A stretch of 64,000 bases of DNA, taken from Euleptes europaea (taxonomy: Eukaryota > Chordata > Lepidosauria > Squamata > Sphaerodactylidae). The notes below the pieces were generated by a model that ran no database searches, was not told where the DNA came from, and worked only from the letters and a program-made list of their open reading frames with translations. The stretch covers positions 4,153,970 through 4,217,969 of the forward strand of contig NC_079332.1 of NCBI RefSeq assembly GCF_029931775.1, given 5' to 3'. The translations under genes were made by a program, and so were the position numbers. Positions 20,816-31,969 of this stretch are shown in pieces; the stretch's first letter is position 1; each line of letters begins with the position of its first letter.

Positions 20816-21099
20816 GGGGCCTCGGATCCCGATCAAACGTAACCCCTTTTCTCCGCCCCCCGCACCAAAAGATGTCTCTTGCAAGCTCCAGGGGCCAAAA
20901 AGAAGCCCGTGGTGCCAGAACCAATGTTTGGACCGGGCACCGCTATATGTCTTCTTGCAGGGGACAGTCTCTGGAGTGTGGGGGGAAATGGGCATCTAGA
21001 GAGTGGCAAATCCAAGGCAAAACCTCCCAAGCATTTTCGCCCCAGGGATTCTCTGGAAACGTTTGCTCGCAGCCTCTGAAAGAGTTAATGCTCTTGAAG

Positions 21100-21760
21100 C
21101 ACCCGCCTCCTGGCATGAGATCACTCCTCCCGCTTGCCAATCGCCGCTCTACGTTGCAGCAAAAGAGTCGGCTGGAGCAGGAGCTCAGAGCAGACAGAGA
21201 GAAGCAGCGGCCAGGCGAGAAGTCAGCGGGGAGAAAGGGGGCAGGCGGGACGTCACTCCTTCCCTCCTTTCGCTCGTAGAAGAGGTAGTGGGACAGAGCA
21301 GGGGGTGCATCCTCAGATGTAATCTCCCCCTCCCCGGGTTCCTGCGGGCAGCCTCTGCCGGGCAGGCCACCAGGATGATGGGCTGCAAGACCAACTCGCT
21401 CACCTGCCTGCAAGGTGGGAAGCCGGGGCTCCCCGTGGCCATGGCCACGGACTCCACGGCCACGCTCAACAAGCTGGCCCTGGCCACGGGGGGCACGGAG
21501 AAGTCCTGGTACCGCTGCGTCTTCCCATTCGGCATCGTCTCCCTGGTCATCGGGGTGGCCGCCACGTGCATCACCTTCACCATCAACGGGCCGCAGATGG
21601 ACATTGCCAAGGTGGTCTCCGTGGCCACCCTGGTCTTCGGGGTGGGCCTGCTGGTGGCCGCCTTGATCTGCTGGCGGGCCAAGAGGGAGCGACAGCGCAA
21701 GAAGCAGCAGGGTGAGCCTGTGTCCCTGGAGCAGGGGGCCCTATGATGCAGGCGCCAGGC
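21100..21760. promoter_or_regulatory. CpG-rich block around the TMEM100-like gene
   Basis: GC- and CpG-rich compared with most of the window, spanning the presumed 5' UTR and the CDS. It is consistent with a CpG island promoter or a GC-rich exon; no TATA box is evident. Confidence 0.45.
21375..21746 (+). CDS. TMEM100-family two-pass membrane protein, intact single-exon CDS
   Basis: A 123-residue protein. Residues about 36-60 (ALATGGTEKSWYRCVFPF onward) closely resemble the TMEM100 segment ATGGTELSCYRCIIPF as I recall it. Two hydrophobic spans follow (about 49-71 and 77-99), then a basic juxtamembrane stretch RAKRERQRKK and a short C-tail. TMEM100 is a small plasma-membrane and ER protein tied to BMP/ALK1 signalling in endothelium and to TRPA1-TRPV1 in neurons. 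The N-terminus and C-tail here do not match TMEM100 itself, so this is more likely a paralogue (TMEM100-like). Tandem ATGs occur at 21375 and 21378; the second has A at -3 and G at +4. The frame is open 5' of both, but that stretch looks like 5' UTR. A possible acceptor (GCGGGCAG ending near 21350) would suit the TMEM100 layout of non-coding first exons plus a one-exon CDS. It lies in a CpG-rich block. Confidence 0.8.
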   Translation: MMGCKTNSLTCLQGGKPGLPVAMATDSTATLNKLALATGGTEKSWYRCVFPFGIVSLVIGVAATCITFTINGPQMDIAKVVSVATLVFGVGLLVAALICWRAKRERQRKKQQGEPVSLEQGAL

Positions 21761-22021
21761 AGGTAGAGCAGCGTGGCCGGAGCTTTTTCCTGGTGCCCCA
21801 TGGCGGAGTGAAGGGAGTTTTGGGGGGGGAGCTTTGAGGGCGCCCTCCGTTGCACCGGAGATGGTGGAACCTGGAAGCCTGTGGGCGACCGGACCCCTGT
21901 TTATTAAGCAAGCAGCGTTATGGATAGGAAAAGGACACAGCCCACCCAGGAAGGATGACTGATAGTCTGTGGAGCTGTGTGGCAGGAACCTGCGGCTGGC
22001 TGTGCATCAGACTCCCCAAGA

Positions 22022-22325
22022 TGAAGAAGAAGAAGAAGAAGTTGTTTTTTATATGCTGACTTTCTCTACCACTTAAGGGAGACTCAAACCGGGCTTACAA
22101 TCGCCTTCCCCTCCCCACAACAGACACCCTGGGAGGTAGGTGGGGCTGAGGGAGCGTGACTAGCCCAAGGTCACCCAGCTGGCTTCGTGTAGAGGAGCGG
22201 GGAAACAAATCCCCTTCCGCAGATTAGCCTCTGCCGCTCACGTGGAGGAGTGAGGGAATCGAACCCGGTCCTCCAGAGCAGACTCCGCCGCTCTCAACCA
22301 CGACACCATGACACCACGCTGGCTA
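22022..22325 (-). mobile_element. MIR-like SINE
   Basis: AAGAAGAAGTTGTTTTTTAT to ACACCATGACACCACGCTGG, 0.3 kb past the TMEM100-like stop. Confidence 0.8.
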
Positions 22326-23074
22326 AGATGACACACACCCCTGCCTCGGGGTGTGAGGGATGGACTGCAAGCTTCTTTCCCACCCGGAACGAGACCCCTC
22401 GTTTACAGAGAGCGCCAGGGCTAACTTGAAGAAGGCACCAGCGCAGAGAGAGCGGAGAGGTGTTTACATCCTCAAGGATGCCGTCTGCCTGTCTCCATCA
22501 CCGCTGCGCACATCGCCGGCTGATCACAGACAGTCCTTATTTCCCCCTTCCTTCCTTGCTTGCTTCCTTTATTTTGGGGGAGATGAGAAGGATGGAGCGG
22601 TACCCAATGCTGAAAACAAGGGTGTTCCCAAAAGTTCTCAAGCTGCCGGAAGAACAACACGATCCTTCCTTTTAGACCGTGAGGGGTGGGTCGCAGTTGA
22701 CATTGGGGTCCTGGTTGGGCAGTGGCGGCCCCTTTGTTTCTGTGTGTGTGTGTGGGGGGGGGTCCGTGTCAGAGGTCACTGTCGGGACTCTTGGAATGAA
22801 CCCGTGCTCTTCCCCGCGAAGGGCAGAGAAGAAGCCCCCTTGTTTCTTTACGGGCAACAGAAGTGAAGAACCGAGAGAATTTAAGAAATCTCACAGGATG
22901 CTTGAGGCTGTGGCTAAATGTTGTGGGGGGGGGAAGGGGGTGCAGTGGGCTGGGCACGAGTGGGGGGAGTGACCGCCCCTTGATAAATACCGGCGCAGAT
23001 CCCAAAAGACGTCGATCCGGCGTCCCCTTTGACGCAAAGTGCGTGTCGGACAGTATCTAGATGGGTTTTGTCTG

Positions 23075-23172
23075 CCTGCGTGCACCTGGTTGGCCCCTGT
23101 GTGAACAGACTGCTGGACTTGATGGGCCTGGGTCTGATCCAGCAGGGCTTTTCTTATGCTCTTATGTTCTTA
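23075..23172 (+). mobile_element. CR1 LINE 3' end (type B)
   Basis: GCACCTGGTTGGCCCCTGTG to CTTTTCTTATGCTCTTATG. Confidence 0.75.
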
Positions 23173-23980
23173 AATTCACAGGGGCCCGCTCCAACGGCCC
23201 GCGCAACGGGCACGGTGCCTCGGTTTGCTGGCGCACCGGTTATAAACCGATGCGCAAGCGAGCTGTGCATTCGGCCGCCACGGCACGCTGTGCCGATTTC
23301 GGAACGGTGCCCACGGCAAGGGCGGAGTGGGTTGTGCCACCCCAGGGCATCCCTGGATTGCTTCCCCATGGAAGTTTTGCTCCGTGGAGCTGTTCCCCAC
23401 CCTTTTTTTTAAAGCATCCACGCAACATTATCCCCTAATCGTTCACTGTCCAGGTTTTCCCTTGTTTTGCCGTGACGTTTCTCAGATCTGGTTTGACAGG
23501 ATTGTCTTGGGGCTAGAGACTTACCTCTTTCTTGAAAGCTGGGAACAGGTAGATCACGGAGGTAGATTGCGATAGCATTAGGATGCTCTAGTGTTCTAGC
23601 ACTTTTACTGATCCAAAAACAACAGCAGAGCCCTCGGTGGGGCACAGGGAAGGGGAGCTGGCGTCTGTGGGGGAGCTGAGACCGCTATCTGTCCCCACCT
23701 CAAACATCTCTGCACTGGCAAGGGCAACGGAGAGCTGCGTCGAGGGCCTTTGCCTGGTAGAAACAGCCGATTCTATCACGTGTATGGTGTAGCTTGGCTC
23801 AGGACTGTGGTTTTGGGCTGTGCAGTCTCAGCCTCGCTCGGTTTGAAATTATCCCAGTGGGGAAAAGGATTGATGCTCAGCTACAAATGGTCATAAGGCC
23901 ATTATATGCATGATAAATGGATGCATTGGGGAGGGGGGAATAATCAAGAAAAAGATACTGTCTCCATCCCCCTGGTACGG
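23173..23980. other. Unassigned; CpG-rich first part
   Basis: 23180-23340 is CpG-rich with ACCGGTTATAAACCGATGCG; the rest has no recognised gene or repeat. Confidence 0.3.
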
Positions 23981-23987
23981 GGTAGGG

Positions 23988-24163
23988 CAGGGGTGTCAAA
24001 CATAAGGCCCGGGGGCCGGATCTGGCCCCTTGAGCGTTCTTATCCAGCCCACAAGCCAACCCCCCCCCACTCTAAATCTGGGTCTGGCGAGGCATGGCCC
24101 GGCCCAACCAAGTGATATTTACGTCATATCTGGCCCTCGTAACAATTGAGTTCGACACCCCTG
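23988..24163. mobile_element. hAT-Charlie-like MITE with perfect 8-bp TSD
   Basis: CAGGGGTGTCAAAC start and TTCGACACCCCTG end, the Charlie-type termini, with GGCCGGATCTGGCCC inside. Flanked by GGGTAGGG on both sides (23980-23987, 24164-24171). 176 bp. Confidence 0.9.
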
Positions 24164-24260
24164 GGGTAGGGTCTGTGGGTCTGTTTCTGAGCTTCTCCCC
24201 AGAACTTTTCGATCGGACTTTTCTGGCGGATTTTCTTTGACGCTCTCTCTGTCTCCGCAG

Positions 24261-24640
24261 CAGGGTGGCCCTGATCCGTGGCCGTGTGTCCCCAGGGAAA
24301 TTCAGGAAGGACTCTCTCCCCTTTGGCACCCGAGCTCCCCCTCCGCTCCCGGCCGCCAGCTGCTCTTTGGCTTCCTCAGCACCTGGAGCCCGTCCACATA
24401 CGCACATGCGACCCGGGAAGAAGTGAAACCGGACCCTTTAGAAGCCGGGGGAAGAGAGAGCAGCCAGGACAAGCACGAGGGGGGTGGTTCAGCCGGGAAC
24501 GCGGGGCGGACACATACATCACGTTTTCTGGCCGAGGCGCTTCAGGGTGTGCTGGCCGATCCTCTGGTGGGGCACAAACCTGGCCAGGTTTGTGAAAGAG
24601 AGGCCTTCGTTGTGCACCAAGGAAAGCAAAGACGAGGGGG
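24261..24640 (+). other. Possible exon, GC-rich, unrecognised
   Basis: It is bounded by a good acceptor (CTCTCTGTCTCCGCAG) and a donor-like GTGAGTCTC, and is CpG-rich. More than one frame is open (for example MTLSLSPQQGGPDPWPCVPR onward), so frame openness is weak evidence. No domain recognised. Confidence 0.15.
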
Positions 24641-24987
24641 TGAGTCTCCTGGGTCTCTTCCAGATGGCCGTCTCCCACGTTTCTGGCTGGGATAGCACAC
24701 TCGAACCCGTGTTTTGCCATAAAAAGAAAAAATCAAAGTGTTGTTGCCTAGGCCGCCTTCATCTTTGGCGCTGCTTAGAAGCAAGGGCTGTATCCGTTCT
24801 GTAGCATACGTACCCAAGCCTCGCGGGGCCCATAAGTGGAGTGCGCTTTCCAGATTTCTCTCTCTTCCTCCGCGTGTTTAATTTGTATGGATGTAGCTTA
24901 GCTTTCATTTCTCACCGCCTGGGAAAAAAAATGTTTTCTTTGCCAGTTTAACTTTTTTTAAAAAAAACACCTGGGTCTTGATTTCTG

Positions 24988-25282
24988 TCTTGACATTAAG
25001 AAGAATTTTCTAACAGTCAGAGCGGCTCCTCATCTGAACAGGCTTCCTCGGGAGGTGGTAAGCGCTCCTTCCCTGGAGGTTTTTAAGCAGAGGCTAGATG
25101 GCCATCTGTCAGCAATGCTGATTCTATGACCTTAGGCAGTTCATGGGAGGGAGGGCATCTTGGCCATCTTCTAGGGGTCACTGGGGGTGTTGGGGGGGAG
25201 GTAGTTGAGCTTTTCCTGCGTTGTGCAGGGGGTTGGACTAGATGACCCTGGTGGTCCCTTCCAACTCTATGATTCTATGATT
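24988..25282 (+). mobile_element. CR1 LINE 3' end (type A)
   Basis: The plus strand reads a CR1 ORF2 end (RLPREVV-like, [18 protein letters not shown]) and then the 3' UTR to TCTATGATTCTATGATT. Confidence 0.85.
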
Positions 25283-26107
25283 AAGATTTTGTAGGGCTGC
25301 CAGGGGGCAGGCAAAATCGCCTGGCGCGGACTGGCAACAGGCCCTTGAGCCCCCATCTGGCTCTCTCTCAGTCGTGCCTTGAGAGAAGGCAGGGCTTTCC
25401 TTCCTCCCCAGAATCCAGATGGCAAAGGCGCTGGCGTGATCAGAAGATGCTGAGGCATCATACGGAATCGGCACCACTGAGCTAAGCGTGCCTTTGGTGC
25501 AAGGCCTCTATGGCTTTTTCGGCACTTGGCACTTTTGTAAAGAGACAAGGGGTGGGGGGAGAGAAAGAAGCTTCCAAAAAATGTCAGCTGTGCCTGTGCA
25601 AAATCAGGTTGTTCTCCCCTCCTACGCCTTTCCCCACCCTTTCCTGCTCCTAGTGCAACTCTGGATAATTTCTTACGCTTTGTTCTCCGATCCAAGAGTA
25701 TTTACCATGACAGCTTGAAGGATTCTCCTGTCCTAATTTACGCGGAGTTTCTGAAAGAAATTGAGGGTGTGTGGAAGCGGAAGGAAATCAGCCATGTTTG
25801 GGGTGTGGGGGGGGGTAGTACCTTACGTGCTCTGCAGATGGGGAGAAGCCCCACTGCCGTATTTAACCCTTTGTTGCTTCGCTGCTGCAAGAGTTAGATT
25901 GGCCTTCTAGGGTCAGGCTGCCCACGGCGGGTCTCCGTTCCTGGGCCCCCGGGGTCATCAGACCGCTCCCCCACCCTTGGCAACTGAGTGAAATGTGCGG
26001 TATTTCCTGAGCTGGAGGGAAATCTGGGGCCTGCTTGCTGACATCTCTGAATCAACCTTCCAGCCTCCAAGTCAATGGGCAGACTTACAAACCCCATCCA
26101 GAATCAC

Positions 26108-26637
26108 AGTCTGGAAATAATTGCCCCGGAGGTGAAGTTCAAAAAGGCAATGAGAGAGGTCTATAAAATTACGCATGGTTTGGAGAGCGCGGACAGGGAG
26201 ATGTTTTTCTCCCTCTCCCATAATACCAGAACGCGGCGGTCATCTGCTGAAGCTGGAAGGTGAGAGATTCAAAACAGATAAAAGGAAGTATTTTTTCACT
26301 CAACGCATAGTTAAACTGTGGAACTCCCTGCCCCAGGATGTGGTGATGGCTGCCAACTTGGAAGGCTTTAAGAGGGGAGTGGACATGTTCATGGAGGAGA
26401 GGGCTATTCATGGCTACTAGTTAAAATGGATACTAGCCATAATGCATACCTGTTCTCTCCAGGATCAGAGGAGCACACCTATTATCTTGGGTGCTGTGGT
26501 ACACAGGCAGGATGGTGCTGCTGCAGCCGTCTTGTTTGTGGGCTTCCTAGAGGCGCCTGGTTGGCCACTGTGTGAACAGACTGCTGGACTTGATGGGCCT
26601 GGGTCTGATCCAGCAGGGCTTTTCTTATGTTCTAATG
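26108..26637 (+). mobile_element. CR1 LINE ORF2 C-terminus and 3' UTR (type B)
   Basis: Plus-strand coding FKKAMREVYKITHGLESADR, LKLEGERFKTDKRKYFFTQR and MFMEERAIHGY, then the UTR to TTTTCTTATGTTCTAATG. One frameshift separates the two coding pieces around 26225. Confidence 0.85.
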
Positions 26638-26639
26638 AT

Positions 26640-26790
26640 AGTACAGTGTTGTGGTTAGAGTGTCAGATTGGGGCTGGAGAGAGCTGGATTCGAGTTGGCC
26701 ACAAAGCTCTCTGGGGTAACCGTGGGGGTGCCAGTTCCTTTCGCTCTCAGCCTGTCCTGCTTTTGTGAGGATAAAATGGGGAAGCAGGGT
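26640..26790 (+). mobile_element. Old CORE-type SINE
   Basis: GTTGTGGTTAGAGTGTCAGA, TGGATTCGAGTTGG and TTTTGTGAGGATAAAATGGGG follow the MIR/CORE pattern. Confidence 0.5.
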
Positions 26791-26871
26791 TAGAGCTAGT
26801 GGTGCCAATCTCCAGGTGGCACCTGGCGTTCTCCCAGACTTTCAGCAGATCTCTAGACCATACAGGTTTCT

Positions 26872-27060
26872 GTGTGTGCAAAGTGCCGTCAAGTCGCAGC
26901 CGGCTTATGGCGACTCCAGCAAGGGGCTTTCAAGGCAAGAGGGAAGCAGAGGTGGTCGGCCGTTGCCTTCCTCTGCAGAGTCTTCCTTGGTGGTCTCCCT
27001 TCCAAGTTCCGACCCTGCTTAGCTTCCGAGATCTGATGAGATTGGGCTTTACCATGCCAC
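26872..27060 (-). mobile_element. 5S-rRNA-derived SINE
   Basis: GTGCCGTCAAGTCGCAGCCG (BovB-like tail), then CTTCCTCTGCAGAGTCTTCC, and GACCCTGCTTAGCTTCCGAG at the end, the reverse of the 5S internal promoter. Confidence 0.8.
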
Positions 27061-27810
27061 GATCCGGGGCCCCAGCTGGCAAGTTTCTGTCTGGGAAGCC
27101 CTGGGCTGTATTGCTTCAATGCGACCGTCATAAAGCAAGCGTTTCTGCCGCCAAGACAGCTGCGAAAGCATTTTCCAGTAACCGAGAGAGGTTGATGCCT
27201 CGTCGAAGGGCGAGTTTGACCTTCTAAACTGGCATCGCTCCTGTGTCCGGTCGCACCTTTTCTCCGCTTCCAGCATGCTAAATGCGGCCAAGGGTTCGGA
27301 AGACGGAAACATCCTTCGTTTCCGCCCCCCTCCACCCCCCCCCCCCGGCACTGCTCTTTACAATTCTCCTTGCTCGTAGCCCCATTAACGGAAGCCAAGC
27401 CCGGGTCGCCAGCAAATCTCATCTGCTTCTGCCGTTTTTGATTCCTCCCACCGAAAAAGACATCTGCTTGGAACCTTCTCGCCGTCGGTATTGCTGGCTT
27501 GGGAGGAGGGGGGAAAACACCACGGGCTGGAAAAGGAGCTGATTATGTTTCCTCCTCCTATCTTCTTCTTAATCAAATTGCAATTTTGAGTTACAGCCGC
27601 GAGGAAACGGTCCAGATGAGGGCCTGAATCGTCGCTGCTTGAGGAGGATGGACGATTACTGATGGAACATGCGACTGTTGCTCTTGGTTTTATCCAGCCT
27701 CGGAGGAAGCTGACCCCGGCCGTTTTCAGAGCCGCCATCGAAGACTGACAGTATGCATCTGTCAAAACCTTGTGGCCCGGGCAGAGGGCCCACGCCTGGT
27801 TGGTGATGCT
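27061..27810. other. Unassigned sequence with C run
   Basis: No gene found; a C run at about 27335-27347. Stretches such as AATCAAATTGCAATTTTGAG may be conserved non-coding DNA. Confidence 0.3.
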
Positions 27811-27811
27811 G

Positions 27812-28300
27812 GCTTGGGTGTGTGTGTGAAGTGCCGTCAAGTCGCTTCTAACTCATGGCGACCCTATGAATCAACGTCCTCCAAAATGTCCTTCTTTGAC
27901 AGCCTTGCTCAGGTCTTGCAAACTGAGGGCTGCGTCTTACTTTATAGAGTCCATCCACCTCTTGTTGGGTCTTCCTCTTTTCCTGCTGCCCTCAACTTTT
28001 CCTAGCATGACTGTCTTCTCCAGTGATTCTTGCCTTCTCATAATATGATCAAAATACGATAGTCTCAGTTGAGTCATTTTAGCTTCTAGGGTCAGTTCAG
28101 GCTTGATTTGATCTATAACCCACTGATTTGTTTTTTTGGCCGTTCACGGTATCCGTAACCCTCTCCTCCAACACCACATTTCAAAGGAATCTATCTTCTT
28201 CTTGTCAGCTTTCTTCATTGCCCAGCTTTCACACCCATACATAGTAGTATGGAATACGATGGCATGAATTAACTTAATCTTGGTGGGTTGACCTCCCGTT
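27812..28300 (-). mobile_element. RTE-BovB LINE ORF2 C-terminus and 3' end
   Basis: The minus strand reads TTMYGCESWAMKKADKKKID, FEMWCWRRGLRIP, TLEAKMTQLRLSYFDHIMRR and GSRKRGRPNKRWMDSIK with a few stops; this is the BovB C-terminal region. BovB is known for horizontal transfer among squamates and ruminants. Confidence 0.85.
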
Positions 28301-28514
28301 TATCCGTGGGAGAAGTTCCTTGCAGCGGCAGAGGGAATGGCAGGCAAGCGAATCTCACTCTCTGCTGCCTCCAGGCAACAAAAATGGGAGAGGTCTGACA
28401 CCACACAGGCACCGGAGGGGCAGTTTCCCATTTAGCGCCGAGATGGGCCTCGGAAAGAGGCTGCCAGTTTGTGTTCCTTGTTGCCCCGCTACAAGCAGCG
28501 TGGGAGAACGAAAC

Positions 28515-28740
28515 CGCGGCCATGCTGGATCAGACCCACAATCCGGCCGGGGCAGCAACACGTGTCGCCCACTGGCCAATCTGGTGCCTCTAGGAGTCTT
28601 ACAAGCAAGGCACCCAGGGCTGAAAGCCGCTGATAGAGACCCCCTTGGATCGGTCTAATTCCCTTTTAAAGCTGTCTCCGTCGGTAACCAGCACGGCATC
28701 TGGTGGCAGGGAGTCCCGCAAGTCAGCAAGCCGTTGAGTA
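28515..28740 (-). mobile_element. Old CR1 3' fragment
   Basis: GGCCATGCTGGATCAGACCC and CTCTAGGAGTCTTACAAGC; diverged. Confidence 0.5.
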
Positions 28741-28767
28741 AAGGCTGTTTGACTGTCCTGAGAGAAT

Positions 28768-29035
28768 CACATAGGAACATAAGAACGGCCGTGCTGGATC
28801 AGACCAAGGCCCGTCAAGTCCAGCAGTCTGTTCACACAGTGGCCAACCAGGTGCCCCGAGGAAGCCCACAAGCAAGACGACTGCAGCAGCATTTATCCTG
28901 CCTGTGTCCCAAAGCACCTAAGATAACAGGCATGCTCCTCTGATCCTGGAGAGAATAGATATGCATCATGGCTAGTGTTCATTTTGACTAGCAGCCATGG
29001 ATAGCCCTCTCCTCCACGAACATGTCTGCTCCCCT
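28768..29035 (-). mobile_element. CR1 LINE 3' end (type B)
   Basis: CATAGGAACATAAGAACGGC to CACGAACATGTCTGCTCCCC. Confidence 0.75.
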
Positions 29036-29299
29036 CTCTCTACTGCCTGCAGCATAGCTACAATTGGATGGGGGGGGGAGTGGGAACTGTGATGGTGGGG
29101 GGGGGGGTTTGGTGTCATGGACACCCTTTCCCCAAGGGCTGGGGAGAACTGGCAGCTGGCCCTCGTTGTTTCTTTGCAGGCTGGCGATCGTCCAGCTCCT
29201 TTTTGGGGGTGGTCAGAAGGTGCAAGGCCTCTAATGCTTTGGAAATGTTTACAGGGCAAAGCTGTCAGGGGGCTGGCCCGCCTTATCTCCCCCCCCCCC

Positions 29300-29465
29300 A
29301 AAGAGCACGTAGTGGCAAACACAGTTCTCCCCTATGTTATCCTTACAACAACCCTGTGAGGTAGGCTAAGCTGGGACAGAGCTGCATGGCAGAGCGGGGA
29401 TTCGAACACAGGACCCCCCAGATCCTAGCGGGACGCTCCAGTCGCTGTGGCACGCTGGTTGTCTC
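29300..29465 (-). mobile_element. Old MIR/CORE-like SINE
   Basis: TATCCTTACAACAACCCTGTG then GGGGATTCGAACACAGGACC and TGTGGCACGCTGG. Confidence 0.55.
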
Positions 29466-29762
29466 AAACGGCCGTTTGTGAGCAATGTTTATACAAGGGG
29501 TTTAACTGTATGAGCAGTATAACAGCTGGGCTTACCCATGATGACTCCTCCCCTGTGAGCAGAGAAAACTGCACCGCACAAAGGGGGTGGTGTTGACAAC
29601 CGCGTTTGCACCCGTTGCTCTGAGCTGACTCTGACCCGGGTTTTCAAAAGGTCCCGTTTGGTTTTCAATGCATATCTGGCTCAGGACCACCTGGGAGGCT
29701 GCAGCACCTGTGTTCGGTGATAAGGGGTGAGAAACACATCTTGTGGTGTGTTTTTTGTTTTC

Positions 29763-30085
29763 TTTTGATTTAATTTCGACCAGAACCAACGGGTTGAAAT
29801 TGAATCAAAGGAGTTTCCGTCAAGACATTAGGAAGGATTTCCTAACCGTTAGAGCAGTTCCTTGGTGGAACAGGCTTCCTCGGGAGGTGGTGAGCTCTCC
29901 TTCCCTGGAGGTTTTGAAGCAGAGGCTAGATGGCCATCTGTCAGCAACGCTGATTCTGTGACCTGAGGCAGATCATGAGAGGGAGGGCATCTTGGGCATC
30001 TTCTGGGCATGTAGTGGGGGTCACTGGGTGTGTGTGTGGGGGAGGTAGTTGTGAATTCCCTGCATCGTGCAGGGGGGTCCGACAC
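29763..30085 (+). mobile_element. CR1 LINE 3' end (type A)
   Basis: Frame reads [20 protein letters not shown] then [20 protein letters not shown] and ATLIL, followed by the UTR; lacks the last bases of the terminus. Confidence 0.8.
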
Positions 30086-31405
30086 GTGCGGGGAAATTTT
30101 GTTCTGATCCCTTCCACTTGGCGTTATCAGTTGCTGCAGGAGGAAAGGGGCCCGGCGTTCTTTCTGCCCCGGCTCTTTCCACCACACCCTTCATGGTTTC
30201 AGGATGTAAGCGCATCTCCGCCTGCTGGGTTTCCTCCTCCCTCCCGCCTCTCCCGTACACCACTGCACCTTTTGCCTACTTCAGAAAAATGCGACAGTGC
30301 TCTGTTTGGGCACTCCTTGAAACCGGATGCTCTACCATTGGAAGACAGACAGCGGAGGAACGGCGACGTTTTTCCTCTCCAAGTGCCACAAAGATGTTAT
30401 TTTAATATGTATTTTTTCATACGCACTCTCACTAATTGCACTGGAATGGGATTTCAGTAAAACAAAGAAAGAAAGATTAACGTGTCTCTTCTTATGTCTT
30501 CTTTTGAACATCATCCCCCTTTTATGTTTATTTGGATGTTGCATAAGCTTGCCAACCTCCAGGTACTGTATAACAATGGAAATATTATACAAAGAGGCTA
30601 AGCAACCGAGGTGACGATTTATCAAGCTAGCAGCCCGTTTGGGAGCTCCATATTTATCCTAGGAATAGTATTATCACTTCCCATGAATACATGAAGCTGC
30701 CTTATGCTGAATCCGACCCTATAAAGGTCAGTATTGTCTATTCACCTTGTACGGAGACATCAGCCCATGAAAGGTGCAGAGAACTTCCCTGCATTTCTCT
30801 CCAGCCCTGCCTCTGGCACACACCAAGCTAGCTTCCCAAAAGAAACCTCTTTGAAACCCCAGAACCTGCTTCCCAACACAGTTTCCTACGATCAGCCTCT
30901 TATCGAGCCGTCCCTGAAAGTCCCGCTGCGAGGTTTGGTGGGGTTTTCTTAAAAAAAAAAGGTCTCGCATACCTTAGGAAAGTTAGAAAAGTAACGCACG
31001 TCATGCGGTTGAAAAACACGGCCAGAAAGAGCGATATTTCTTCCTGTTCTTCCCTCCTGCAGACCTGTCAGGCTTTTAATGAGGTGCGATGGCCTAAAAT
31101 CAGAGCCTTGCCAAGACAAGTAGGACATTGGCGCCGGCTGCCCAGCGCTTGGGCCGTGGTGCCAAAACCTTTTTACTGGGTGGGGTGTGTGTGCTTTCAT
31201 GTTCTGGACCTGCTCCGCTTCCCAGAGTGACCTTGACCGGCAACAAAGCAGAACCTTTTGAGCAGTTGAGTATTTATTTTCTTGCCCGCTTCATTTACAG
31301 CCTGCCTGTCTCAACTGAGACGACAGCTAAAAACAGCGCCGAAAGAACGGCATGATTAATACATGCAACCGTCGAGATTAGAGATCGACAGACAAAAATG
31401 CAGTA
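30086..31405. other. Unassigned, with a tRNA-Ala SINE fragment
   Basis: 30687-30745 holds a minus-strand SINE end (TGAAGCTGCCTTATGCTGAA). No gene recognised elsewhere. Confidence 0.4.
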
Positions 31406-31700
31406 TAAGGAGGAGGAGGAGTTGGTTTTTATATGCCGACTTTCTCTACTGGTTAAGGAAGACTCAAACTGGCTTACAATCCCCTTCCCTTCCCCTCCCC
31501 GCAACAGACACCCTGTGAGGTAGGTGGGGCTGAGAGAGTGTGACTAGCCCAAGGTCACCCTTCATGTGTAGGAGTGGGGGAAACAAATCCCGCTCCCCAG
31601 ATTAGCCTCCGCCACTCATGTGGAGGAGGGGGGAATCAATCCCGGTTCTCCAGATGAGAGTCCACCGCTCCAAACCACCGCTCTTAACCACTACACCATG
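31406..31700 (-). mobile_element. MIR-like SINE
   Basis: AGGAGTTGGTTTTTATATGC to CTTAACCACTACACCATG. Confidence 0.8.
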
Positions 31701-31724
31701 AATGAACGCGGTCCTTCGCAACAC

Positions 31725-31955
31725 CTCTTATCTTATCCTTTTAAGTGGGCAAGCCAGGGACCGAACCTGGCACCTTCTGCACACAAAGCTGATGCTCTAC
31801 CACCAAGGCACAGCCCCTCCGTACGTTAAGCTGCCTTCTACTGAGACTACTGGGTCTGTCAAGGTCAACATTGCCTACTCTTTCAAGTGGAGTTGGCAGG
31901 GGTTGAACCTGGGACCTTCTGAATGCCAGGCAGATGCTCTTCCACTGCCCCCCCC
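31725..31955 (-). mobile_element. Two tRNA-Ala-like SINE fragments
   Basis: 31740-31820 (GGGACCGAACCTGGCACC to GGCACAGCCCCTCC) and 31830-31955 (AAGCTGCCTTCTACTGAGAC to CAGATGCTCTTCCACTG), both minus. Confidence 0.7.
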
Positions 31956-31969
31956 CCAAGACTGAGAGG

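Noticed and set aside
22360-22866. 168-codon open frame beginning MDCKLLSHPERDPSF
   Set aside because: No familiar motif; it includes a TG/GGGG low-complexity run and appears to be chance.
26108-26420. Possible cellular gene with VYKITHGLESADREMFF and MFMEERAIHGY
   Set aside because: The same protein segment recurs at 58912-59193 and is followed by a CR1 3' UTR; it is the CR1 ORF2 end.
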